This document shows positions 5,226-12,762 of a DNA stretch of 12,762 nucleotides, one piece after another. Made by a program: the position numbers and the translations under genes. Location of the stretch: NCBI GenBank assembly GCA_051010095.1, contig JBPCVX010000047.1, positions 1 to 12,762 of the forward strand. The letters run 5' to 3'. Below the pieces are notes generated by a model, which saw nothing but the letters and a program-made list of their open reading frames with translations, ran no database searches and was not told the DNA's origin. Position 1 is the first letter of the stretch, and each line of letters opens with the position of its first letter. The stretch comes from CAJQND01 sp051010095. Its GTDB lineage: Bacteria > Pseudomonadota > Alphaproteobacteria > Rhizobiales > CAJQND01.

Positions 5226-7739
5226 ATGGTTCGGTTTTTAGGATTTCTATTCACGGCGATGTTCATCGTTTTCGTAGCCGTCGCGGTGGCGATTGGCGTG
5301 CTGATAAGAGATCAATCAAAAGAACTGCCAAGTATTGAGCAGTTGGCGACTTATGAACCGCCTGTTATGACCCGGGTACATGCTGGCGATGGTAAATTGT
5401 TGGCTGAGTATGCCGAAGAGCGCAGGCTCTACGTGCCTTCAGCAGCGCTCCCAGAAATGCTGGTGCAGGCGTTTTTGTCTGCTGAAGACAAATCCTTTTT
5501 CGAACATAACGGTCTCGATTGGGTCGGCATGGCTAAAGCCGTGTTCCGCTATGCCGAAGGCAAAGCCACTGGAAAAAATACGCGCCTCGCTGGGGCATCA
5601 ACCATTACTCAGCAGGTCGCAAAGAATTTCTTCCTCAATAATAAGAGGACGATCGAACGCAAGCTTCAAGAGGCGCTGCTGGCGCGACGTATCGAACAAA
5701 CCTTTGAGAAAGACAAAATTCTCGAACTCTATCTTAACGAGATTTATCTCGGCTCGGGTTCATATGGGGTCGCGGCTGCTTCGCTGAATTACTTCGGCAA
5801 GTCACTGAACGAACTTGAAGTGCATGAGATGGCATATCTTGCGGCACTGCCTAAGCAGCCAAGCAGACTAGACCCTATTAAGCACACTGAACGCGCGACT
5901 GAGCGGCGTGATTGGGTGCTGAGCCGCATGGAAGTTAATGATTTCATCACAGAAGAGCAGATGAAACAGGCCCAAGCCGAACCGCTGGAAGTCATCGGTC
6001 GCAAGCGCGGTGTTCAGTTGTTCGCCAGCCAGATTGGTGCCGAAGCCTTTACTGAAGAAGTTCGGCGTTCTGTCGAAGCTGCTTATGGCGCAAAGCGATT
6101 GAAAGAGGGCGGTCTGTCGGTGAGGACAACGCTGGATCCAAACTTACAGGTGTTGGCGCGCCAGGCTTTCCAAACTGGCTTAATAAAATTTGATCGAAAA
6201 CGTGGTTTCCGCGGACCTGTCAAGCGAATTGAAGTTGCCGATGGTGCCTGGGCAGAGCGGTTGTTTAAGATTAAAGAACTGAACGATCTGAAGCCCTGGC
6301 GGCTGGCCGTTGTGCTTGATGTCAGCGAAGATGCAGCGCGCTTAGGGTTGCATCCCGATCGCCGTAAAGACGGTAAGATGGATACCGACAACAAAACTGT
6401 CAGTATTCCGCTTGCAAATCTTGAATGGGCGCGCAAGCAGGTTGGAAGAAAAAAAGATGACCGGATTTCCTTGGGACCTAAGGTGAAATCTGCAGCCGAC
6501 GTCTTGGTACCAGGTGATGTGGTTTACGTTGCCGGCAAGGGCGACGATGCAAATTGGCATTTAATGCAGGTGCCTGATGCGGAAGGTGGTCTTGTTGCAC
6601 TAAACCCACACACCGGTCGGGTGCTCGCGCTAGTAGGCGGGTTTTCATATGCCAAGAGCCAATATAATCGTGCTGTGCAGGCAAAACGCCAACCGGGTTC
6701 GTCATTCAAACCATTTGTATATGCTACCGCTCTGGATAATGGGTACACCCCAGCATCGGTGGTGATGGACGCACCAATTTCCATTCGTCAGCAGAGTGGT
6801 GAGATTTGGAAGCCCAAGAATTATTCCGGTAAGTACTACGGCCCATCAACTTTGCGCCGCGGCATCGAGCTTTCACGCAACGTGATGACCGTTCGCCTTG
6901 CCCAGGATATGGGCATGGATAAGATTAAAGACTATGCCGCACGATTTGGCATTTATGATGATCTTCTACCAGTGCTTTCTATGTCGCTTGGGGCAGGTGA
7001 AACCACTCTTTTGAAAATGACAGCGGCGTTCGCCATGCTGGTCAACGGTGGCAAAGAGATTAACCCGACCCTGATCGACCGCATTCAAGACCGTTGGGGA
7101 CAAACAGTCTATCGCCACGATAAGCGCGAATGCACGTCGTGTAATGCTACCGCCTGGCAGGAGCAAGAAGAACCAGAATTGGAAGATGTGCGGAAGCCGG
7201 TGATCAACCCTTATACGGCCTATCAGATGACATCCATGTTGGAAGGTGTTGTGCAGAGAGGCACGGCCAAAAGAGCTTTTGAAGGTCAATACCGCCCCCT
7301 TGCTGGCAAGACTGGAACAACGAATGATGAGCGCGATGCGTGGTTCGTTGGATTTGCACCCGACCTGGCTGTGGGTGTTTATATTGGATATGACAACCCC
7401 AAACCTATGGGCCGCGGGTCGACGGGCGGTGCGTTGGCGGCGCCGATATTTTCTGATTTCATGAAGGCAGCGTTGAAGGATGAACCTGCGACACCATTCC
7501 GGGTGCCATCTGGTGTGGAACTTATCCCGATCAACCCTAAAAACGGGAAACGCGCTGTTTATGGCGGTAAACAGGTTATTTTGGAAGCGTTCAAACCTGG
7601 TGAAGAACCATCGGGAGGCGCTGTTATTGGCCAGAATGCGGATGGCGGAGGATTTGTTCCCGCGGGCGGATATTCAGCGCAAGCAGAAAGCTCAGAGCGT
7701 GACGGTGGTCTTACAACCGGCACCGGGGGACTTTACTAA
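5226..7739 (+). CDS. mrcA: Penicillin-binding protein 1A, bifunctional peptidoglycan synthase
   Basis: This class A PBP polymerises lipid II into glycan strands and cross-links the peptides at the outer face of the inner membrane. The 837-residue protein has one membrane anchor (about 4-27). The GT51 glycosyltransferase domain (about 50-225) has the catalytic EDKSFFEH motif (E87), STITQQVAKNFF (125-136) and the ELYLNEIYLG motif (167-176). An OB-like insert follows (about 325-440), typical of PBP1A. The transpeptidase domain has S492-S-F-K495, S550-R-N552 and K695-T-G697, so both activities look intact. A CTSC pair (636-639) lies in a loop before the KTG motif. The tail (about 790-837) is glycine-rich and probably disordered. 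The ATG at 5226 has only a weak GGA upstream, but the N-terminus matches the family form (MVRFLGFLF...). prfB begins 54 bp after the stop without a terminator between, so co-transcription is likely. Length and motif order are normal. Confidence 0.97.
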   Translation: MVRFLGFLFTAMFIVFVAVAVAIGVLIRDQSKELPSIEQLATYEPPVMTRVHAGDGKLLAEYAEERRLYVPSAALPEMLVQAFLSAEDKSFFEHNGLDWVGMAKAVFRYAEGKATGKNTRLAGASTITQQVAKNFFLNNKRTIERKLQEALLARRIEQTFEKDKILELYLNEIYLGSGSYGVAAASLNYFGKSLNELEVHEMAYLAALPKQPSRLDPIKHTERATERRDWVLSRMEVNDFITEEQMKQAQAEPLEVIGRKRGVQLFASQIGAEAFTEEVRRSVEAAYGAKRLKEGGLSVRTTLDPNLQVLARQAFQTGLIKFDRKRGFRGPVKRIEVADGAWAERLFKIKELNDLKPWRLAVVLDVSEDAARLGLHPDRRKDGKMDTDNKTVSIPLANLEWARKQVGRKKDDRISLGPKVKSAADVLVPGDVVYVAGKGDDANWHLMQVPDAEGGLVALNPHTGRVLALVGGFSYAKSQYNRAVQAKRQPGSSFKPFVYATALDNGYTPASVVMDAPISIRQQSGEIWKPKNYSGKYYGPSTLRRGIELSRNVMTVRLAQDMGMDKIKDYAARFGIYDDLLPVLSMSLGAGETTLLKMTAAFAMLVNGGKEINPTLIDRIQDRWGQTVYRHDKRECTSCNATAWQEQEEPELEDVRKPVINPYTAYQMTSMLEGVVQRGTAKRAFEGQYRPLAGKTGTTNDERDAWFVGFAPDLAVGVYIGYDNPKPMGRGSTGGALAAPIFSDFMKAALKDEPATPFRVPSGVELIPINPKNGKRAVYGGKQVILEAFKPGEEPSGGAVIGQNADGGGFVPAGGYSAQAESSERDGGLTTGTGGLY

Positions 7740-7793
7740 GCCGCAAAAGCCACTTATGTGAAGTTCATTCACTAAACAGGAAAAAACATAAAA

Positions 7794-8925
7794 ATGCGCG
7801 CAGAAACGCAATCCCTTGTCGACGACATCAAGCAGTCTTTGGAGCTGCTGAGGAGGCATCTTTGACTGGGATACAGCCCAGCAAAGACTCCACGAATTAA
7901 ATGCGCGCGTCGAAGACCCAGATCTTTGGAACAATCCAGACGAAGCCCGCGAGGTGATGCAAAGCCGCCAGGCGCTTGACGAAGCAATCAAGGCATATAC
8001 CACTCTGGAATCCGGGCTCAACGACAATGTTGAATTGATTGAACTCGGCGAAATGGAAGGCGACGACGAAATCATCGCCGATGCAGAGAGAGCAATTACC
8101 GTATTTGCTAAAGAAGCTGCCAAACGCCAATTGGAGACACTCCTTTCCGGCGAAGCTGATCGCAATGATTGTTTTGTTGAAATTCACTCAGGCGCTGGCG
8201 GCACGGAAAGCCAGGATTGGACACAAATGCTCACGCGCATGTACACCAGGTGGGCGGATGCTAAAGGTTTTAAAACCGAGGTGATGGAGGTTCAAGCTGG
8301 CGATGAAGCTGGGCTGAAGTCTGCCACACTGCAGATTAAGGGTCATAATGCGTATGGCTGGATGAAAACAGAATCTGGTGTCCACAGGTTGGTACGCATC
8401 TCTCCTTTCGATTCAAATGCCCGCCGGCATACGTCATTTGCATCGGTTGGCGTGTATCCTGTCATTGACGACACGATTATTATTGAAATTAATGAGAGCG
8501 AATGCCGCATCGATACCTATCGCGCATCTGGAGCAGGTGGGCAGCATGTAAACACGACTGATTCAGCTGTGCGTATCACGCACACACCAACGGGTATAGT
8601 TGTGCAGTGTCAAAACGAGCGCTCGCAGCACAAGAACCGGGCGACTGCTTGGAATATGTTGCGCGCACGATTGTATGAGGCGGAGCTACAAAGGCGGGAA
8701 GAGGAAGCACAAGCAGAAGCCGCGCAAAAAACAGACATCGGGTGGGGGCACCAAATACGCTCCTATGTGCTTCAGCCATACCAATTGGTGAAAGATCTGC
8801 GCACAGCCCACGAAAGCACGAATCCAACGGCCGTGCTGGATGGCGATTTAGATGGTTTCTTAGAGGCGTCACTTGCCAGTAAAGTTGAAGGCAATCGCCG
8901 CGAGCCAGTCGAAGACATAGAGTAA
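7794..8925 (+). CDS. prfB: Peptide chain release factor 2, with programmed +1 frameshift
   Basis: RF2 reads UAA and UGA stop codons in the ribosomal A site and triggers peptide release. Translation starts at the ATG at 7794, the only start after an in-frame TAA at 7773, with AGGA 12 bases upstream. It runs 23 codons to CTT (7860-7862) and meets TGA (7863-7865). A +1 shift skips T7863 and continues with GAC at 7864, giving 376 residues in all. The joined N-terminus reads LLRRHL-DWDTAQQRL, as in rhizobial RF2. The anticodon-like SPF is at 203-205 and the catalytic GGQ at 248-250, each two residues before the E. coli positions. The Gln should be methylated by PrmC. Residue 244, before SGAGGQ, is alanine. 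A gene caller that ignores the shift would report a false short protein from the GTG at 7954. The gene follows mrcA by 54 bp and converges on the AsmA-like gene. Confidence 0.98.
7851..7866 (+). promoter_or_regulatory. prfB programmed frameshift site
   Basis: AGGAGG (7851-7856), a full Shine-Dalgarno mimic inside the gene, is followed after three bases by CTT TGA C (7860-7866). This is the canonical RF2 autoregulatory signal. When RF2 is scarce, termination at UGA is slow, the ribosome slips from CUU to UUU, and full-length RF2 is made. When RF2 is plentiful, the short 23-residue peptide is released. Spacing and every key base match the E. coli arrangement, with AGGAGG in place of AGGGGG. Confidence 0.97.
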
Positions 8926-8944
8926 GCTTTACAAGCGTCTGAAA

Positions 8945-11900
8945 CTAGCGTTCCTGCTCCAGGCTCTTTTCTTTCCGCTTGCGTTTGGCGCGCTTCTGCT
9001 CAGCGCCTAAGGCGCCTTGACCTTCAAACTCAAACACTTTTCTCAGAAAGCCAGGCGCAATCGCTGAAACAGGGTTGATTTGAACTTGTGGCGAACGCAT
9101 CGTTCCACTTAACCCAAATGTAACCCCTATTACGCCCTCATCCTTTCCGCCTGTGATAATCGTTCCGATCAGAGGAACCTCTGAAAACGCAGAGTTCAGA
9201 CCATATGCAGGAATAAGCGTGCCACCGATCGATAGCTTGCCGTCAACCTTGCGTATCGATCCGTGGGCAAGCGCACCTACAGAAGGACCGCGTACCTTTG
9301 CATCGCCGATCCGCACGAAATCTTGATCGACAGCAAAGGGTAGGGACAGCTTGTCAAATTTCAATGGTTGCGCCTGCTGCTGCTGCTGGCCCGTACCTTG
9401 AGTGCGTTGTTGCTGTGCTTGCTGGAATTGGGCCAATTCCTGCTCGTTGGCCACTGTAAAGTCACGTATCGTCAAATCACCGCGTCGGATCGTACCTTCA
9501 CCTGGACGACCCAAATTCGCTGTAAAGTCGAGTGAGCCACCTTGCACCTTAGAATAAAGATTGGACGCTCTAAGTGCAGCGCCTCCGTTCCCGGTTTGCA
9601 GAACCATATCGCGCGATCCGTCTGCGCGAGGTTGAATGTTAAGTTGCATCGGGGAACCGTCCGAAAAACGTCCTTCTAAACGCATTGAGGTGAGGGCATC
9701 ACCTTCGGAAGTTGCAATGGCGTTTACCTTATCGATATGCCTTTCACGATAAGCAAAAACCTTGTCAATCGAAGCCTTGATCTCTGTTCGTTCGTCACCT
9801 GCTGGAGCAACGCGACCAGTGCTTTCTGCAAACAATCCCGCAATCATCGGACGTGCATCGAAGGTTTTGCCTTTGACATCGAGGGTAAGAACCCCTTGCG
9901 CGCTGCGTTTGGCATTAATTGACATCACGTTGAGACGGTTCAGTTTGACCGTTGGTAATGCTGCAACCAGAAGCTCACCAGTGTTCTTTAGTGATATGCT
10001 TCCTTTAATTTCGAGATCTTTACCGGTAAGAGATAGGTTGCTGATTTTTGCTCTTTCGGCATCTGAAAAATCGATGTCGAAGATGGCTTTGGTGCCTTCT
10101 CGCGGCCCGTACAGCCAACGAATGGGACTCAGCTCTAACTTTGCTTTTGCGAGATCGGCAGTGATACGCGTTTGTGAAATGTTCGCGCCTTCACCGCTTC
10201 CTTCTAGCTTTATTCCGACAGGGCCTTTGACAAACTTTGAAAGGTCAAGCCCAAGTTTGGTGCGCAATTTTTCATCAAGCGTGGTTTCAAGCTTAAAGGC
10301 TTGCAAATTTACAGGTGATGTTTTTCGAGACCATGTGAGTTTTGCGGGAATACCGTCAAGTTTCACTTTACCAGTTGCGCGCAACCCGGTTGTGTCAATG
10401 TCGGCCTGCAGATCCCCTTCGCTCAAATCGAGTGCGCGAAAAGCGCTCTTAAGGCCGAAATTGTTCAACTTAATGGAAGCCGAAATGCTGATGTCTTCAC
10501 GCGCAATTTTTGGTTTCAACGGCATTTTGAGCGCGAGCGTCATGTCAGCAGTTCCGCTCGCATTATTTGCGTTGAAATCTGCATTGGAAATCATATTCAG
10601 CGGAGGTCGGTCCGCCAATTCCAACAAAGCGCCAACATCCGTCTTCGCTCTGACTTCCAAATCACCTTTGCTTATCGGGTTTGCCAATTCGGTAACAAAC
10701 ATATGCCCATCAATCACCTTCAACACGCCACCATTGTCTGAGGTGATAACGCCACTCAGTGAGGTGAGGTCGAGACTGTCTCCGCGGATAAGAATTTTAC
10801 CCGCCATATTTTTGATATCTGGCTGTCCCTCAAAGTAAGATGTAGTTGCACCGGAAAACTCAATTTGCGCGTCGATGAGATTATCTGGAATCGGTTTTTT
10901 GTCACGAATGGCCGCAGCAAGCGTGGAGCTTGGAAGGTCAATTTTGAACGTGCCGTCATCGAAGCTGCCAAGGCGTATATTTTCGCGCATCCATTCGCGT
11001 GCTTTCGGTGCAACGATCGGTGGCCACAGATCGGCGGCCATCCGGAATGGCAGGTTCTGTAAGCGCCCGGAGACTTTCATGGATATGGCTTCGTCACCCT
11101 CCGCGAAGTATCCACGCAACCGTACGCCGGAGGTTCCTGACATAACGAGTAGGTCATCTACTCTTACCTGGCCTTCTTCAACTTTTGCTGATCCTGTGGC
11201 ATCGATCCGATCAATTAGATAAGGGCTTGCCTCAACCACATCATCGCGTTCGCTATTGCGTGCCTTAAGAGCGAAATCAACTTGGCTCAAATGACCATCC
11301 TGCGACCATATGGGTCGGAACTGCGCTGCAAGAGCCGTTAGGGCGGTGCGCGTTGTTAGTGTGGAATCGTTCAGAATGATGGTCTGCTGTTCTGGATTCC
11401 AAGTAAGGTTTAACGTGCCTTGCTCAATTTCAATCGGTCTGGAGAGGAATTCTGGAAAATCAACCTCCCCAGCGGTTGCGGCGAGCTGTGCCTTGGCGGA
11501 TTTAATCTGCAAATCACGGTCAAGCTCAAGATCGACCTGTCCTGAAAGGGGAAGCTTTACCTGTGTAAGCTTGGACAACATAAATATTTTGCGCGAGATA
11601 TCCGCAGGGATTAAATCTGCGATTTTGGCGACAACGCCAAAATTGTCAGTAGAGCGCCGGTAATTGGCAACCACATCTAGCTTCCAAGGTGTCGGACCAC
11701 TCGCGACTTGCGCGTCAAAGAACAAAGAAGCGCCAAACCCGACCTTTTTAAACGCCAAATTTGCGCGCGGTATACTCCAAATCGCGTCATTCTCTTGGTC
11801 GTACAGTGAAAACGATGCGTTCGAGATTTGAATCGAAGTGATGGTGGTTCCACCGCCAGAGCTATCTTGAGAAAAGAACTCGCGCCTTACAAAGTCGGTG

Positions 11901-12490
11901 AGGCCAGCGTCTTCATTATCAATAATGCCAGCAGGTTGCGGATCGCCTTCAGCGCTTTTTGCTTCGCGCGATTGAGGTAACGCAGGAGGGAGAAACGATT
12001 CGTCAGCCTCCCCAAAGCCCATTTTTATCTCGCCGGTAAGTAATCTGCGCACCTTAATTGCCGGTCCAATAAGCTCGAGCCGGTTGGGCACAATGTTTCC
12101 AGTAATAAGTTGCGAAACATCAATGCCAATTGCAGCTCTTGGGGCTTTTGCTATCAACGCCCCGCTTTCATCGTAAAGCTTGAGATCGCGCATACGCAGG
12201 CTGGTCGCCCCCGAGATGGAATCACGCTCGATTACCAGGTCGGATATCTCAGCGCGGTTTCCACCAAGACCATTGGAAATAATTTCGCGCAGTTGAGGAT
12301 TGAAATAGGACAGCGAAACAGGGCCTTGAGACAGTCGCCAAGCTGCCGCTGCAAAAACGCATAGTCCGAGCACCAAAAAGCCGGTGACACCGAAGACTGC
12401 CCATTTGGTTAAACGTCCACGCAACTTAACGATCCATCTCCTCAAGCGAGGCAAACATATTGCTGCCGGCAGCAAATCTTCCGGCAACAT
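8945..12490 (-). CDS. Large AsmA/YhdP-like (DUF3971) membrane-anchored protein
   Basis: This 1181-residue protein has a basic N-terminus and a single membrane segment (about 31-51), followed by a very long beta-rich, repetitive periplasmic region. The middle (about 430-720, including SYFEGQPDIKNMAGK near 551) resembles the DUF3971 region of YhdP. The end (about 980-1150, including AYGLNSAFSEVPLIGTI near 1095) resembles the AsmA C-terminal domain. The final 20 residues are strongly basic. AsmA-like proteins of this size (YhdP, TamB, YdbH in E. coli) are linked to phospholipid transfer from inner to outer membrane. That role is inferred here from architecture, and no substrate can be read from sequence. 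A glutamine-rich tract (1021-1041) is unusual within the fold. The start is uncertain: the ATG at 12490 lacks a Shine-Dalgarno, while a TTG at 12424 (codon 23) has AGGAG 13 bases upstream. It converges on prfB (19-bp gap) and is divergent from bcp. Confidence 0.85.
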   Translation of the reverse strand: MLPEDLLPAAICLPRLRRWIVKLRGRLTKWAVFGVTGFLVLGLCVFAAAAWRLSQGPVSLSYFNPQLREIISNGLGGNRAEISDLVIERDSISGATSLRMRDLKLYDESGALIAKAPRAAIGIDVSQLITGNIVPNRLELIGPAIKVRRLLTGEIKMGFGEADESFLPPALPQSREAKSAEGDPQPAGIIDNEDAGLTDFVRREFFSQDSSGGGTTITSIQISNASFSLYDQENDAIWSIPRANLAFKKVGFGASLFFDAQVASGPTPWKLDVVANYRRSTDNFGVVAKIADLIPADISRKIFMLSKLTQVKLPLSGQVDLELDRDLQIKSAKAQLAATAGEVDFPEFLSRPIEIEQGTLNLTWNPEQQTIILNDSTLTTRTALTALAAQFRPIWSQDGHLSQVDFALKARNSERDDVVEASPYLIDRIDATGSAKVEEGQVRVDDLLVMSGTSGVRLRGYFAEGDEAISMKVSGRLQNLPFRMAADLWPPIVAPKAREWMRENIRLGSFDDGTFKIDLPSSTLAAAIRDKKPIPDNLIDAQIEFSGATTSYFEGQPDIKNMAGKILIRGDSLDLTSLSGVITSDNGGVLKVIDGHMFVTELANPISKGDLEVRAKTDVGALLELADRPPLNMISNADFNANNASGTADMTLALKMPLKPKIAREDISISASIKLNNFGLKSAFRALDLSEGDLQADIDTTGLRATGKVKLDGIPAKLTWSRKTSPVNLQAFKLETTLDEKLRTKLGLDLSKFVKGPVGIKLEGSGEGANISQTRITADLAKAKLELSPIRWLYGPREGTKAIFDIDFSDAERAKISNLSLTGKDLEIKGSISLKNTGELLVAALPTVKLNRLNVMSINAKRSAQGVLTLDVKGKTFDARPMIAGLFAESTGRVAPAGDERTEIKASIDKVFAYRERHIDKVNAIATSEGDALTSMRLEGRFSDGSPMQLNIQPRADGSRDMVLQTGNGGAALRASNLYSKVQGGSLDFTANLGRPGEGTIRRGDLTIRDFTVANEQELAQFQQAQQQRTQGTGQQQQQAQPLKFDKLSLPFAVDQDFVRIGDAKVRGPSVGALAHGSIRKVDGKLSIGGTLIPAYGLNSAFSEVPLIGTIITGGKDEGVIGVTFGLSGTMRSPQVQINPVSAIAPGFLRKVFEFEGQGALGAEQKRAKRKRKEKSLEQER
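12460..12475. repeat. 16-bp perfect palindrome at start of AsmA-like gene
   Basis: TTGCTGCCGGCAGCAA is an exact palindrome lying within codons 6-11 of the longest form of the AsmA-like gene. If translation really starts at the TTG at 12424, the palindrome falls upstream of the gene, where an operator would be expected. As RNA it could also form a hairpin just after the start codon. Seen: the symmetry. Inferred: any role. Confidence 0.4.
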
Positions 12491-12622
12491 TCTGCGCTAT
12501 CAGTTTCATTCGGATTTACAGGTGCCCTTTATCATCCGGTGTTCTGTGCAAACCCGTAGAGCTGGTGTATAGCACATTTCTTCCTGAGATTGTGTTGATA
12601 GCGCTCAAAAAGGGTCAAAAGC
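12491..12622. promoter_or_regulatory. Divergent spacer between AsmA-like gene and bcp
   Basis: These 132 bases must hold the promoters of both flanking genes unless the AsmA-like start lies further in. On the minus strand GCTATACAC (around 12566-12574) contains CTATAC, close to alphaproteobacterial -10 boxes, but I see no good -35 at the right distance. For bcp, AGGG (12611-12614) lies eight bases before the ATG and is a good ribosome binding site. Nothing else is supported. Confidence 0.35.
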
Positions 12623-12762
12623 ATGACAAGTAAACATATTTTTTTAGACGTGGGAGATGAAGCGCCTGACTTTTCACTTCCAGGTGATGGTGGAGCTGAA
12701 ATTTCCCTTCGTGATTATCGTGGAAAGAAACTCGTTTTGTACTTTTATCCACGCGATGATAC
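12623..12762 (+). CDS. bcp: Thioredoxin-dependent thiol peroxidase Bcp/PrxQ (5' part only)
   Basis: Bcp is a cytoplasmic peroxiredoxin that reduces hydrogen peroxide and organic hydroperoxides using thioredoxin. The 46 codons present read MTSKHIFLDVGDEAPDFSLP near the start, then a segment ending KKLVLYFYPRDD. This is the normal N-terminal beta-hairpin, the first strand of the thioredoxin fold, and the YPRDD that precedes TPGCT. The window stops in the first codon (ACx, Thr) of that TPGCT, so the peroxidatic cysteine is not visible and activity cannot be confirmed. Start: ATG at 12623 with AGGG eight bases upstream. It is transcribed away from the AsmA-like gene. The family is clear from the motif; completeness is unknown. 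Confidence 0.9.
   Translation, partial: MTSKHIFLDVGDEAPDFSLPGDGGAEISLRDYRGKKLVLYFYPRDD

Noticed and set aside
7758..7772. GTGAA-GTTCA-TTCAC stem in the mrcA-prfB spacer
   Set aside because: It is a five-pair AT-rich stem with no T run; too weak to separate the two genes transcriptionally.
7863..7865. In-frame TGA in prfB as a disabling mutation
   Set aside because: The AGGAGG-N3-CTTTGAC context is the classical RF2 autoregulatory frameshift, and the downstream frame is intact with SPF and GGQ motifs.
9762..10838. Open frame of 358 codons antisense to the AsmA-like gene
   Set aside because: It has no ribosome binding site, a serine/leucine-rich composition typical of a shadow frame, and no recognisable domain, while the opposite strand encodes a coherent family protein throughout.
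1..12762. Mobile element, phage, toxin-antitoxin, CRISPR or defence system
   Set aside because: All protein-coding space is accounted for by conserved housekeeping genes in an order usual for Hyphomicrobiales. No terminal repeats, integrase, transposase or repeat array was seen.

Overview
The window looks like ordinary core chromosome of an alphaproteobacterium, most likely order Hyphomicrobiales (Rhizobiales). The evidence is: an RNase E with a long acidic insert in its S1 domain and a C-terminal GWW motif, both known alphaproteobacterial traits; the order rne <- -> amiC - mrcA - prfB, which I recall from rhizobia, Brucella and relatives; an N-terminal RF2 sequence of rhizobial type; and a near-consensus CtrA box. 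Base composition looks roughly balanced, so a moderate-GC member of the order is plausible, but I cannot name a genus. I see no mobile element, tRNA, rRNA, CRISPR array or phage gene.

Layout. Positions 1-134 are the 3' flank of rne and hold a strong hairpin. rne (135-2888, minus) encodes the RNA degradosome scaffold and endonuclease. A 687-bp divergent gap (2889-3575) holds a candidate rne promoter, a long rne leader with several dyad structures (one covering the rne ribosome binding site), and a CtrA-like site facing amiC. amiC (3576-5045, plus) encodes a periplasmic murein amidase with a signal peptide. After 180 bp comes mrcA (5226-7739, plus), the bifunctional peptidoglycan synthase PBP1A. 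prfB (7794-8925, plus) follows 54 bp later and encodes release factor 2; it must be read through a classical +1 programmed frameshift at an in-frame UGA (7863-7865). A large AsmA/YhdP-type membrane-anchored protein (8945-12490, minus) converges on prfB with a 19-bp gap. A divergent gap of about 130 bp separates it from the first 46 codons of a Bcp/PrxQ peroxiredoxin (12623 to the window end).

How the genes work together. amiC and mrcA are a cell-wall pair: one splits septal murein and the other builds new murein. The AsmA-like protein belongs to a family linked to phospholipid supply to the outer membrane, so three of the six genes serve the envelope. rne and prfB serve RNA turnover and translation termination. 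Both show signs of expression control in cis: leader structure for rne (inferred) and the autoregulatory frameshift for prfB (a well-established mechanism, seen directly here).

I do not think the window holds a new biological system. The points most worth checking are the structured rne leader with a hairpin over its Shine-Dalgarno, the CtrA-like site in the rne/amiC gap, the charge-block repeats in the RNase E tail, and the uncertain start of the AsmA-like gene, which lies over a 16-bp perfect palindrome.
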